Assembly: GCF_001953955.1 (NCBI RefSeq)
Contig: NZ_CP019300.1
Coordinates: 558,001-622,000 of the forward strand
DNA: 64,000 nt
Direction of reading: 5' to 3'
Origin: Prevotella intermedia ATCC 25611 = DSM 20706
Lineage (GTDB): Bacteria; Bacteroidota; Bacteroidia; Bacteroidales; Bacteroidaceae
Shown: in pieces, positions 18,037 through 27,309 of the stretch
How positions within the stretch are numbered: position 1 is the stretch's first letter
How the letters are laid out: every line of letters starts with the position of its first letter
The notes under the pieces: generated by a model
What the model was told of the DNA's origin: nothing
Database searches by the model: none
The model's input: only the letters and a program-made list of their open reading frames with translations
Program-made: the position numbers and the translations under genes

Positions 18037-20211
18037 ATGGAAAAGAATATAGAACTGCAAAATGCGTGGGACTTTGTAGAACACACAGGCATCAGCATCT
18101 TTCTTACAGGAAAGGCTGGTACAGGAAAAACAACCTTTTTGCGTGCCATTAAGCAACACAGCACAAAGCGAATGGTAGTGGTAGCCCCTACGGGAGTGGC
18201 TGCCATAAATGCCGGTGGCGTAACCATTCACTCGTTTTTTCAGCTTCCGCTTTCCCCTTTCGTGCCCGAAAGTATGGTGAAACCGCGCTTTGAATACAGC
18301 AAACAGAAACGAAAGATAATGCGAACGCTTGACTTGCTCGTTATCGACGAGATTAGTATGGTGCGTGCCGACATTCTCGATGCCATCGACTCGGTGCTCC
18401 GTCGCTTCCGCGAACACGACAAGCCGTTTGGCGGAGTGCAACTCCTGATGATTGGCGACCTGCAACAGCTTACCCCCGTGGTGAAGCCCGAAGAGGAAGA
18501 ACTGCTGAACCGATACTACAACACACCGTATTTCTTCGACTCGAAAGCACTGCAAAGCATACAATATGTTACGATTGAGCTGACGAAAGTGTTCAGACAG
18601 CAAGACGAAACGTTCATAAACATTCTAAATCACTTCAGAGATGGCAACGTAACAGACGAGGACTTCAAGACGCTGAACAAGCGTTATCAACTGAATTTCA
18701 AGCCCGAAGAAGGCAGCGACTATATTCATCTGACGACTCACAATCGCATTGCCGAAAATTTGAACAACAAGCAATTAAGGCAGATAGAGTCGGAAGAGTT
18801 CAGGTTCTGCGCACAAGTGGAGGGGCAATTCCCCGATAACAGCTATCCTGCCGACTATGAACTGACGCTGAAATGCGGTGCGCAGGTGATGTTTATCCAC
18901 AACGACCGCTTCGAAAGATACTACAACGGCAAGATTGGACGCATTACCTACATTGACGAAGAAAAGATAATGGTGGCTTGTGCTGGCGATGACGAGGCGA
19001 TAGAAGTAGAGCCACAGACGTGGGAGAATACTCGCTACACGCTCAACGAGCAAACAAAGCAGATTGAAGGCGAGGTGTTGGGCACTTTCACGCAATATCC
19101 GCTGCGATTGGCTTGGGCTATTACCATACACAAAAGTCAGGGACTTACCTTCGAACACGCCATTATCGACGCTCAGCAGGCTTTTGCTTCGGGGCAGGTA
19201 TATGTGGCTTTGAGCCGTTGTCGCTCGTTGGAAGGGTTGGTTTTGGCGTCGCCGCTGAACCAGAATGCCATTATCAACGATGCACGGGTAGACTGCTATA
19301 TTGCCCAGCAGAATATGCGTGCAGCAGAGAGTATAAGGAATTTGCCACTGCTGAAAGAGGAATATTACAGAATGTTGATAATGGAACTGTTCAACTTCAA
19401 CGAAATTTCCGCCCTCGAATCCGCCCTTTTCAGAACTTTGGTAGAGCATTTTCACAAGTACGCCAAAACGATAGCACTCCACCGAACAACGTTGGACGAC
19501 TTGCAAAAGCGCATTCTCGACGTATCGTCGAAATGGACACAGCTTGTAAGAAGTATGCCGACGGACGATTTGCATAGTCCCGAATTTCTCGAAAGAATAA
19601 AGAGCGGCGCGCGATACTTCTATAACGAGCTTACAGAAATATTCTCCGAGCAGATTGAAATAACCAAAGGCATAGAGAGTAAGAACAAGGAAGCAATGAA
19701 GCGCATAGACAACAACATTGCCGAACTTGAACAAACCCGACAGGCAAAGCTATTGCTGTTGGAGGATATGATGGAAGAAGACTTCAGCACAAGCCGTTAT
19801 CTGAAGTGCAAGCAAGAAACCATTCTTATATCAATGGGCGACGAAGACGGTGCAAAACGACGCGACAGAAAGCGCAAGGCAAAGGCTGAAAAGAAGCCCA
19901 AAGAAGCTACACACGCCATAAGTTACAGACTTTATAAAAGCGGAATGGACTTGAAAGCCATTGCAAAAGAACGCAGTCTTACGCTGCAAACCATTGTAAA
20001 CCATATTGCAAAGTATATTGCGAGTGGCGAACTGCAAGCCACCGACTTTGTAGATGAGCAGAAAGTGGCAACCATTCGACGCATACTGAAGAACTTTTCG
20101 CCTAACGAAGGCTTCAAAAGCATTAAAGATGCCTGCCCTCCCGAAATAACTTACAGCGATATAACCCTTGTTTTGGCAGAGGAAAAAAAGAAAGAACAGG
20201 AAAGCAAATAA
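18037..20211 (+). CDS. Pif1/RecD-like SF1B DNA helicase with C-terminal helix-turn-helix
   Basis: From ATG 18037 the protein is 724 aa. It has Walker A G-K-A-G-T-G-K-T-T near residues 26-34, Walker B L-L-V-I-D-E-I-S-M near 101-109, a G-D-L-Q-Q-L motif III and the C-terminal W-A-I-T-I-H-K-S-Q-G-L-T-F block with V-A-L-S-R-C-R typical of Pif1/RecD2 5'-to-3' helicases. The C-terminal 110 residues are lysine-rich and contain a segment resembling the HTH_40 domain also found in RecQ proteins (S-Y-R-L-Y-K-S-G-M-D-L-K-A-I-A). Likely roles are unwinding of forks, G-quadruplexes or R-loops. It is monocistronic. An upstream TTG start is rejected because it lies in the -7 element. Confidence 0.9.
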   Translation: MEKNIELQNAWDFVEHTGISIFLTGKAGTGKTTFLRAIKQHSTKRMVVVAPTGVAAINAGGVTIHSFFQLPLSPFVPESMVKPRFEYSKQKRKIMRTLDLLVIDEISMVRADILDAIDSVLRRFREHDKPFGGVQLLMIGDLQQLTPVVKPEEEELLNRYYNTPYFFDSKALQSIQYVTIELTKVFRQQDETFINILNHFRDGNVTDEDFKTLNKRYQLNFKPEEGSDYIHLTTHNRIAENLNNKQLRQIESEEFRFCAQVEGQFPDNSYPADYELTLKCGAQVMFIHNDRFERYYNGKIGRITYIDEEKIMVACAGDDEAIEVEPQTWENTRYTLNEQTKQIEGEVLGTFTQYPLRLAWAITIHKSQGLTFEHAIIDAQQAFASGQVYVALSRCRSLEGLVLASPLNQNAIINDARVDCYIAQQNMRAAESIRNLPLLKEEYYRMLIMELFNFNEISALESALFRTLVEHFHKYAKTIALHRTTLDDLQKRILDVSSKWTQLVRSMPTDDLHSPEFLERIKSGARYFYNELTEIFSEQIEITKGIESKNKEAMKRIDNNIAELEQTRQAKLLLLEDMMEEDFSTSRYLKCKQETILISMGDEDGAKRRDRKRKAKAEKKPKEATHAISYRLYKSGMDLKAIAKERSLTLQTIVNHIAKYIASGELQATDFVDEQKVATIRRILKNFSPNEGFKSIKDACPPEITYSDITLVLAEEKKKEQESK

Positions 20212-20451
20212 ACAAGCTAACCCTCCCTTTGCAACAAAGCCGTTTACCAATGAACATTGTATGTAACAGCAATTTTGTAATAACAATTCATTCAAAACGG
20301 TATTAAGAAAAAATAAACACATTGTTAGCAGGTATAGGAAAATAATAACAAAGTTGCCTGTTATTAATGGAAATAAAAGCCAAAAGTATATGTTAAAGTG
20401 CTTCTATAGCTATAAAAATCCATAATTCCAAGAAAAAAACGTCGTAAATAG

Positions 20452-20482
20452 TTTGTTTTTTGTTTTTTTATATATACCTTTG
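20452..20482 (+). promoter_or_regulatory. Strong promoter with no ORF behind it
   Basis: TTTG at 20452-20455, a 19-nt gap and TACCTTTG at 20475-20482. Confidence 0.7.
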
Positions 20483-20488
20483 CAACAC

Positions 20489-20671
20489 TTATAAATAAGT
20501 CTTGATTACAAACAGACAAAATAGTTATTAGTAAGTTAATAGTCAAACAAATGTAAGTTAGTATGTCCTCGTGATGAAGGCGCACTAACAAGAATTGAGT
20601 CAAGTAATTTTTTGAGTTATTTAGTTAAGTGGCAAAGCCTATGTATGCGTGAGCAAACATAGGCTTTTTTA
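20489..20671 (+). ncRNA. Candidate small RNA 2 (about 180 nt)
   Basis: A full promoter is followed by about 145 nt without a coding frame and then a clear intrinsic terminator: AAGCCTATGT pairs with ACATAGGCTT at 20634-20666 with a T-run. The internal CCTCGTGATGAAGGC block resembles the corresponding part of candidate 1. No known family is assigned. Ends are inferred; 20212-20451 otherwise shows nothing. Confidence 0.5.
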
Positions 20672-20769
20672 GGGCTTTTTATCCAAACGTTTTTGTGGTA
20701 AAATAGAAGCTTATTAGGGGAATAGTTTCCCTATTGTTGCTGAATATTGTCGTTGAAGATTAATTGCGA

Positions 20770-20963
20770 TTTTGTAAAGATAATTTTGTTGAAAAATGGT
20801 ATTTGCGCTTTGGCATTGCGAAAGCGGCTGTTTTGCGATGTAAAACCTATGCTTTTACCGTGCAAAACAGCCGCTTTTGGAATGCGAAACAATAGGTTTT
20901 GCAATGTGTTGATAAAGAGTGAGTTAGATAAAAGATATATTTGTAAAAAATATTTACATCTTT
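20770..20963 (+). repeat. Dispersed element A, copy 5
   Basis: Flanks match copies 2-4. The core (20818-20900) has words GCGGCTG, CCTATGC, CAGCCGC, CAATAGG and spacers GCGATGT, ACCGTGC, GGAATGC. It lies between the convergent helicase/small-RNA units and the chromate transporter genes. The stretch 20964-21074 shows no gene. Confidence 0.9.
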
Positions 20964-21074
20964 CTAAGCTTTTCCTCCTATAAATAAGGTGTCTAAGCAG
21001 AGTAGGGTAGTTGCGAAAACGTTTCTTTTATGTAGACGGCTTGCATTGCAAGGGTTGTTCTTCATTTCTTCCTT

Positions 21075-21650
21075 TTAATAAAGGAGTACCAATCCTGCAA
21101 CTGCGGAATAGCAAATCATGCGAATTGGGTTTATCTTTAGCCACATCGTACCAACAAAAGTGGTAAGGAAAAGGGCAATGCTGATGCAGAAATGCCATAA
21201 GTTCATATTAGGTCGCGAGAAGTTTTCGGCATTGCAAAGCAGCAGTGTAGCTGCTGCCAACAACCCTACTACAACAGGGCGTACGCTCATAAAGATGGAT
21301 TGAACCAACGACGTCTTCATATATTTCAGGAACAGCTTACTGATGAGAAGCATCAAAATAAGCGACGGTAGCACCAATGCGAATGTGGCTGTAATGCTGC
21401 CTAACACTGCCATTCCGCCTGTAAAGCCAGCATTATGCACTGCCGTATAGCCGCAATAGGTTGCAGAGTTTATGCCAATAGGACCAGGGGTCATCTGCGA
21501 AATAGCTACGATATTGGTAAATTCCGCTGAAGACAGCCAGTGATGGCGTATCACCGTCTCGGTCTGGATAAGCGAAAGCATTCCGTAACCACCACCGAAG
21601 CCAAACAGTCCAATCGTAAAGAATGTGTAAAAGAGTTGTAGAAATATCAT
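21075..21650 (-). CDS. Chromate transporter family half-protein (second of pair)
   Basis: The 191-aa membrane protein is a short-chain CHR protein. Diagnostic blocks are F-F-T-I-G-L-F-G-F-G-G-G-Y-G near residues 10-23 and S-Q-M-T-P-G-P-I-G-I-N near 50-60. Short CHR proteins usually work as gene pairs with opposite membrane topology, and the partner is directly upstream with a 2-nt gap. Characterised pairs export chromate; in an anaerobe the physiological substrate may be another oxyanion. It ends the purL unit. Confidence 0.88.
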   Translation of the reverse strand: MIFLQLFYTFFTIGLFGFGGGYGMLSLIQTETVIRHHWLSSAEFTNIVAISQMTPGPIGINSATYCGYTAVHNAGFTGGMAVLGSITATFALVLPSLILMLLISKLFLKYMKTSLVQSIFMSVRPVVVGLLAAATLLLCNAENFSRPNMNLWHFCISIALFLTTFVGTMWLKINPIRMICYSAVAGLVLLY

Positions 21651-21652
21651 AT

Positions 21653-22267
21653 CTATTCGGTTGGGGCTATGAATTTACCATACAGATAGCCGCCTGCAAC
21701 AGCAGCAATGAGTATGTAAATAGGGTTTACACCTAAATAAGCAATGAGTAATGCTGTAACAATGGGTATCCAGCAGTTGGCAAGATTTATCTTTGCTCTT
21801 TTCGCAAGATTAAATGTGGGCACGGCAATGAGTGCCACTACGGCAGGGCGAATGCCACGAAACATAGCTTCTACCCACGCTAAGTCCATAAACTGATGGA
21901 AGAACAGGGCAACAAGAAGAATCATAAGGAACGATGGTAACACCGCTCCCAGACTTGTGCACAACGCTCCTGGCGTCTTGCGGAGCTTGTATCCAACAAA
22001 AATACTTATGTTTACAGCAAACACGCCAGGGCAACTCTGCGCCATTGCAATAAGGTCTACGAACTCTTCCTTGCTTATCCAGTTTTTTCTTTCTACTACC
22101 TCGTTCTCTATAATAGAAATCATAGCGTAACCACCGCCGAGCGTGAACGCACCAATCTTGAAGAATGTCTTGAAGGCATTCCAATAAATAGCAAGCCCAC
22201 CTCTTCCGTTTGAGGCAGAAGAAGACAGGCTCGTGTTGTTTAGTTCTTTGTTCTTGTTATCTGACAT
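21653..22267 (-). CDS. Chromate transporter family half-protein (first of pair)
   Basis: The 204-aa protein is the second short-chain CHR subunit: K-I-G-A-F-T-L-G-G-G-Y-A near residues 36-47 and M-A-Q-S-C-P-G-V-F-A-V-N near 70-81. A 25-residue polar N-terminal extension precedes the first membrane segment. It starts 2 nt after the purL stop, so it is probably co-transcribed with purL. The coupling to purine synthesis is unusual in function and may only reflect operon packing. Confidence 0.88.
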   Translation of the reverse strand: MSDNKNKELNNTSLSSSASNGRGGLAIYWNAFKTFFKIGAFTLGGGYAMISIIENEVVERKNWISKEEFVDLIAMAQSCPGVFAVNISIFVGYKLRKTPGALCTSLGAVLPSFLMILLVALFFHQFMDLAWVEAMFRGIRPAVVALIAVPTFNLAKRAKINLANCWIPIVTALLIAYLGVNPIYILIAAVAGGYLYGKFIAPTE

Positions 22268-22269
22268 TA

Positions 22270-25200
22270 TTATTTTATTCGTTCCTCAACCCATTGGCGT
22301 GCATTGACAAATGCTTCTATCCACGGCGTAACTTCGTCGTTGCGACGGTCTATTGGGTACCACGCTTGTTGCCAAGGGAATACAGAACGTTCGAGGTGAG
22401 GCATCATTGCGAGGTGTCTACCGTCGTCAGAGCAGATACCAGCTACATTGTAATTAGAGCCGTTCGGGTTGCCCGGATATTGTGCATAGTTGTATTTCGC
22501 AACAATATTATAACGGTCTTCAGGTTCAGGAAGCATAAACTTACCTTCTCCATGTGCCACCCAAATGCCAAGTTTGCTGCCACTGAGCGACCCTAACATA
22601 ATGCTCTTGTTCTCTGGAATGTTCAGTCCGAGGAAAGCACTTTCAAACTTGTGGCTGTCGTTGTACGTCAATCGTGAGCGATGCTTGTGTTCTGGGTTGA
22701 TAAGATTTAATTCTACCATTAACTGACAACCGTTACAGATGCCGAGCGACAGTGTATCTTCGCGTGCATAGAAGTTGTCAAGTGCCTGCTTAGCCTTAGG
22801 ATTATAGAGGAAAGCACCTGCCCAACCTTTTGCTGAACCGAGCACGTCAGAGTTAGAGAAACCGCCACAGAACACTATCATATTCATTTCTTCAAGTGTC
22901 TCACGCCCCGAAATGAGGTCGGTCATCGTAACATCTTTCACCTCGAAACCTGCAAGATAGAGGCTATAAGCCATTTCGCGGTCGCCGTTAGTACCCTTTT
23001 CTCGAATGATGGCAGCCTTTGGTTTACGGTGTGTCTGATGGGTTGTTGTGTCGTTGTCCTTCCATCTGTTTGGATTTAAACCATATTGTTGCAACTTACC
23101 CGTGAAGTTTTCGTTGAACTTCATTTCGATTGGTTGCTTCTTATAGTTGTCGTGGCGTTTCTCAGCCATACCGTTTGAAGCCTGCTTACGTTCGAAGAGG
23201 TAAGATGTTTCATACCAAGCTTCGCGCAAAGCGTCGATGTCGAAGTCGTGTTTCCAACTTCCATCGGCAATGCTTAGTGTACGGTTTTTGGTGTTTGGAT
23301 AGCCAATGCGTGCGAAGCCAATGCAGTTCTCTTCCAAGAAAGCCTTTACTTCGTCGTTGTGTTCGTTGGCAACTTGAATGATGACACCTGGATTTTCGGC
23401 AAACAACTTACGCATAATGTCATCGCCTTGCATATCGTGCAAGTTGATATTCAGACCACCTTCAGGATTTGCAAAAGTCATTTCGAGCAGCGTTGTAATC
23501 ATACCACCAGCCGAAATATCGTGTCCTGAGAGAATCCACCCACGGCGAATCATCTCTTGAATGGCATCAAAGCAATCGCAGAAGTAGCGAGGCTCCTTCA
23601 CGGTAGGAACGTCAGAACCAATCTTGCCCAAGCTCTGTGCAAAGGCAGAACCACCCAGACGCTGCTCGTCGAAGCTGAAATCGATGTGATAAAGGCGTGT
23701 ATTCTTATCGTTCACCAATACTGGAGAAACCACTTGGCGCACATTGCTCACCTCTGCACCGCTTGAAACGATGACTGTTCCTGGCGAAACAATCTTCTCG
23801 CCGTTAGGGTATTGCTGTGTAAGCGACAGCGAATCCTTACCTGTCGGTACGTTCACACCAATGGCGCAGCAGAAATCCGACAAGGCTTTCACTGCACTGT
23901 AAAGGCGTGCGTCCTCTCCCTTTTGCGCACGGCAGGGCCACATCCAGTTTGCTGAAAGACTGATGCTGTCCATTCCATCAGCAAGCGGAGCCCATACAAT
24001 ATTGGTCAGCGATTCAGCCACAGAGAGCACCGAGCCTGCTTCAGGCGATGCCAAACCTGCTTGTGGAGCGTGTCCGATAGCGGTGGCAATGCCCTTATAG
24101 CCACGGTAGTCGAGTGCTACCACGCCACAATCGGACAGTGGCAACTGCACTTGTCCTTGGCATTGCTGGCGTGCCACACGTCCTGTAACCGAGCGGTCTA
24201 CCTTATTTGTGAGCCAATCCTTGCAAGCTACAGCTTCTAATTGCAGCACACGTGTAACGTAATCGTCTATCTTTGCAATATCGTAAGTAACGTCGGCATA
24301 TTTGCGTTCCACCGTTTCGTCTTTCATTACGGTCTTTGGTGAGTGTCCGAACATTTGCGCAACATCAAGGTCGAATGGCTTTACACCGTCTTTCTGAACG
24401 AACGAGAAGTGCGCATCGCCCGTTGTTTCGCCTACCACATACATCGGCGCACGTTCGCGTTCGGCAATGCGACGCACGTGGTCGAGATACTTCTCGTCTA
24501 TCAGCAAGCCCATACGTTCTTGCGATTCGTTGGCGATGATTTCCTTTGCGCTCAGCGTTTTATCGCCGATAGGCAGCTTGTCCATATCTATTCTGCCGCC
24601 ACAATCTTCTACCAACTCACTCAAACAGTTCAAGTGTCCTGCCGAACCATGGTCGTGAATAGAAACAACAGGGTTTTCGTCTTCTTCTACCAACGCACGA
24701 ACAAGATTGTAGGCACGCTTCTGCATTTCGGGATTGGCACGCTGGATAGCATTCAACTCGATTCCGCTTGAATAGCGACCAGTGTCTACCGACGATACCG
24801 AACCGCCCCCAAGTCCGATGCGATAGTTGTCGCCACCTACAACAACAACTTTGTTTCCTGGCTGTGGCGTTTTCTTCAAGCAGTCGCGCTTCGCACCGTA
24901 ACCTACGCCACCAGCAAGCATAACCACTTTGTCGTAAGCATATTTCTCGCCGTTTTCTTGGTGCTCGAAAGTCAATACAGAACCTGCAATCAGCGGTTGT
25001 CCGAACTTATTGCCAAAGTCGCTTGCGCCATTAGAGGCTTTCGTAAGTATCTGTTGCGGCGTCTGATAGAGCCATTCGCGCACTGGCAGTATGTCCTCCC
25101 AATCGCGCAAGGCGGGCATCTTTCCGTTTTCGTCTTGCAAGCGTGGGTAAGCTGTCATATAAACTGCTGTTCCTGCAATAGGCCAAGAGCCTACACCGCC

Positions 25201-26022
25201 GCCCATACGGTCGCGAATTTCGCCACCTGTGCCCGTTGCAGCACCGTTGAAAGGTTCTACAGTAGTAGGGAAATTGTGGGTTTCGGCCTTCAGCGAGATA
25301 ACACTCTCAATATTCTTCACACGGAAGAAGTCGGACGTGCTTTGGTTTTTCGGAGCAAACTGCTCTATTTCTGGACCTTCTGCAAAGGCTACATTATCTT
25401 TGTAAGCAGACAAAATCTTGCCTGGATTTTCCTTTGTTGTTTTCTTTATAAGGTTGAAAAGACTGCTTTCCATCACCTTTCCGTCGATGATGAACTCGCC
25501 GCCGAATATCTTGTGGCGACAGTGTTCCGAGTTTATTTGTGCAAAACCAAACACTTCCGAGTCGGTCAGTGGGCGGTTGTTCTGCTTTTCTACCTTATGT
25601 AAATATTCTATTTCCTCTGGCGACAGTGCCAAGCCTTCTTCCTCGTTGAACTTCTCAAGATTGTCAACGAACTGTATTTCTGCTGGCTGAATATCCACCG
25701 TGAAGATGTCTTGATTCAATCCATCGTAGTTGCGGAATATCATTCTGTCTGGATTAGCTTCCATCGACTGCGAAGGGAAGTATTCTTCTATACGAGAAAT
25801 GCCACTGATACCCATATTTTGGGTGATTTCAACGGCATTTGTACTCCAAGGAGTAATCATTTCGCGGCGTGGTCCGAGGTAGTAGCCCGACAATTCTTTG
25901 TCGTTCAACACCTTTGCGTTGCCATAAAGCCAACTCAACTTTTCAACCTCTTCCTGCGTAGGGTTGTGGTCGATTTCAGTAGCAATGACAGTGTCATTAG
26001 AAGCCAAGAAAAATAGAATCAT
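22270..26022 (-). CDS. purL: Phosphoribosylformylglycinamidine synthase PurL (large single-chain form)
   Basis: This 1250-aa enzyme makes FGAM from FGAR, glutamine and ATP, step 4 of purine synthesis. It is the single-chain form: an N-terminal linker domain, two AIRS-like synthetase halves (G-G-G-V-G-S-W-P, G-G-D-N-Y-R-I-G-L-G-G-G) and a C-terminal class I glutaminase with nucleophile block L-G-I-C-N-G-C-Q near residues 1095-1102. The length is close to E. coli PurL. It is the first gene of a leftward unit with the two chromate transporter genes and has a well-formed promoter. Confidence 0.97.
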   Translation of the reverse strand: MILFFLASNDTVIATEIDHNPTQEEVEKLSWLYGNAKVLNDKELSGYYLGPRREMITPWSTNAVEITQNMGISGISRIEEYFPSQSMEANPDRMIFRNYDGLNQDIFTVDIQPAEIQFVDNLEKFNEEEGLALSPEEIEYLHKVEKQNNRPLTDSEVFGFAQINSEHCRHKIFGGEFIIDGKVMESSLFNLIKKTTKENPGKILSAYKDNVAFAEGPEIEQFAPKNQSTSDFFRVKNIESVISLKAETHNFPTTVEPFNGAATGTGGEIRDRMGGGVGSWPIAGTAVYMTAYPRLQDENGKMPALRDWEDILPVREWLYQTPQQILTKASNGASDFGNKFGQPLIAGSVLTFEHQENGEKYAYDKVVMLAGGVGYGAKRDCLKKTPQPGNKVVVVGGDNYRIGLGGGSVSSVDTGRYSSGIELNAIQRANPEMQKRAYNLVRALVEEDENPVVSIHDHGSAGHLNCLSELVEDCGGRIDMDKLPIGDKTLSAKEIIANESQERMGLLIDEKYLDHVRRIAERERAPMYVVGETTGDAHFSFVQKDGVKPFDLDVAQMFGHSPKTVMKDETVERKYADVTYDIAKIDDYVTRVLQLEAVACKDWLTNKVDRSVTGRVARQQCQGQVQLPLSDCGVVALDYRGYKGIATAIGHAPQAGLASPEAGSVLSVAESLTNIVWAPLADGMDSISLSANWMWPCRAQKGEDARLYSAVKALSDFCCAIGVNVPTGKDSLSLTQQYPNGEKIVSPGTVIVSSGAEVSNVRQVVSPVLVNDKNTRLYHIDFSFDEQRLGGSAFAQSLGKIGSDVPTVKEPRYFCDCFDAIQEMIRRGWILSGHDISAGGMITTLLEMTFANPEGGLNINLHDMQGDDIMRKLFAENPGVIIQVANEHNDEVKAFLEENCIGFARIGYPNTKNRTLSIADGSWKHDFDIDALREAWYETSYLFERKQASNGMAEKRHDNYKKQPIEMKFNENFTGKLQQYGLNPNRWKDNDTTTHQTHRKPKAAIIREKGTNGDREMAYSLYLAGFEVKDVTMTDLISGRETLEEMNMIVFCGGFSNSDVLGSAKGWAGAFLYNPKAKQALDNFYAREDTLSLGICNGCQLMVELNLINPEHKHRSRLTYNDSHKFESAFLGLNIPENKSIMLGSLSGSKLGIWVAHGEGKFMLPEPEDRYNIVAKYNYAQYPGNPNGSNYNVAGICSDDGRHLAMMPHLERSVFPWQQAWYPIDRRNDEVTPWIEAFVNARQWVEERIK

Positions 26023-26104
26023 ATTGCTCTGTATGTAAATAGATTTGTATATGGAGGTTGCTAAGTTCCATTAACCGTCCTCCAACGTTAAGATATTCTT
26101 TTTG

Positions 26105-26134
26105 CAAAGATACACTAAATCAAGGAAAGAACAA
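26105..26134 (-). promoter_or_regulatory. purL promoter
   Basis: On the minus strand TTG (complement of 26132-26134), 19 nt, then TATCTTTG (complement of 26105-26112). The leader is about 75 nt. Confidence 0.72.
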
Positions 26135-26307
26135 AAAAATGACTTCCTTTTTTCAGATAGTTAGCAAATTAATCGGTAACATGCAGTGTAGCCTTATATT
26201 TGTTGAACATTGCTTTGCGATTTTCCTTATAATTTAATCAATGTCTTTCGTGTTTGTTAATATCTCTAAATTAGCTACGCTTATTGTTAAACGAACGAGG
26301 CTTTAGC

Positions 26308-26590
26308 AACGGAATTACGGGCACTTTTCTGCGCTTCAGATTATTTATTTTCAAATAATGCCATTGTTTGCGTGCTATTGTAAGTTGCTTAATCATAGCC
26401 TATTATCCACTTGTTGGGTAGTACTGTGCAACGAAATGGCATCTTAAATGTGATAAAACGAATACTTTTGTGGAAATATAGATGCGGTTTTGCCTTGCAA
26501 AAGAGCCGTTTTTACATTCCAAAAGTGCCGCTTTTGCTCGATGAAACCTATTGTTTTGCCTTGCGAAAGCGGCACTTTTGCAAACTAGCG
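26308..26590 (+). repeat. Dispersed element B, copy 1, with a 22-bp-unit core (copy 6)
   Basis: The left part (about 26308-26450) matches the B elements at 40.8 and 54.4 kb: GAATTACGGGCACTTTTCTG, a TTATTT-CAAATAA palindrome, TTTGCGTGCTA and GTGCAACGAAA. It is followed by a core (26487-26579) of four 22-bp units with words GAGCCGT, GTGCCGC, CCTATTG, GCGGCAC. This is the most diverged B copy. The rest of 26135-26837 holds no gene except a -7 element TATATTTG at 26803-26810. Confidence 0.82.
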
Positions 26591-26837
26591 GCATAGAAAA
26601 CGCTTTACCAATGCTTATTTCTGATTTTTTAGCCAAATATTTCTCGTATTTTTAAAATTAACATTTGGTGGTGTAAGTTCTTTGGTATTAAGATTTGTTT
26701 GCAATTAGTACAGATGCCTTCTGAATAGCCCTGTCTGAATGAACCGAACGTAAAAATATCCTAACTTTTCAGCAAAATGATGGGAGTTTTAAGGAAATGG
26801 ACTATATTTGCATACTTCTAACGATTTAAAACAAGAA

Positions 26838-27194
26838 ATGACAATCGCATTATTAAGAACCATTATTCACTATGGGCTTCATTTTCTTGCACCCTTGCTG
26901 TTTGCACAGTTCTTCAGACGCGAACGCAGGGTGAAGGCGTTTTGGATTATGTTGGCAACAATGCTTGTAGATTTAGACCATTTACTGGCGACACCTATAT
27001 TCAATCCAGACCGTTGTAGTGTGGGTTTTCACCTGCTTCATTCCTATTTTATGGTAGGTGTCTATGCACTTCTGTGCGTGCTTCCCTACGAGAAACTGAA
27101 GCTGCCTTGGTGGCTTCGCCCTATCGGTATCGGGCTGTTCTTTCATATGCTCACCGATTTGCAGGACTTTTATTTGTGGCAACAGTGGTTATAA
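26838..27194 (+). CDS. DUF6122-like small polytopic membrane protein
   Basis: From ATG 26838 the protein is 118 aa with about four hydrophobic segments. It has a histidine/aspartate pattern within membrane context: H-Y-G-L-H near residues 12-16, L-V-D-L-D-H-L-L-A-T-P near 43-53, F-H-L-L-H-S-Y near 62-68 and F-H-M-L-T-D near 102-107. This arrangement recalls YdjM/DUF6122-type membrane proteins thought to be metal-dependent hydrolases, but the function is unproven. An upstream TTG start is rejected because it lies inside the -7 element. It is a single gene 115 nt before yicC. Confidence 0.65.
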   Translation: MTIALLRTIIHYGLHFLAPLLFAQFFRRERRVKAFWIMLATMLVDLDHLLATPIFNPDRCSVGFHLLHSYFMVGVYALLCVLPYEKLKLPWWLRPIGIGLFFHMLTDLQDFYLWQQWL

Positions 27195-27256
27195 TGGTTT
27201 TAGAAGAATATATAAAGACTTGTCAGCGGGTAACTTTTAAAAGGAAGTGATGGCAA

Positions 27257-27288
27257 TTTGGTGCTTTCGGCTCTTTTTTGTACTTTTG
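27257..27288 (+). promoter_or_regulatory. yicC-gmk-nadD promoter
   Basis: TTTG at 27257-27260, a 20-nt gap, TACTTTTG at 27281-27288. The ATG of yicC follows about 15 nt after the expected start site. Confidence 0.75.
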
Positions 27289-27309
27289 CATTAATTAAAC
27301 GTAAGGATT

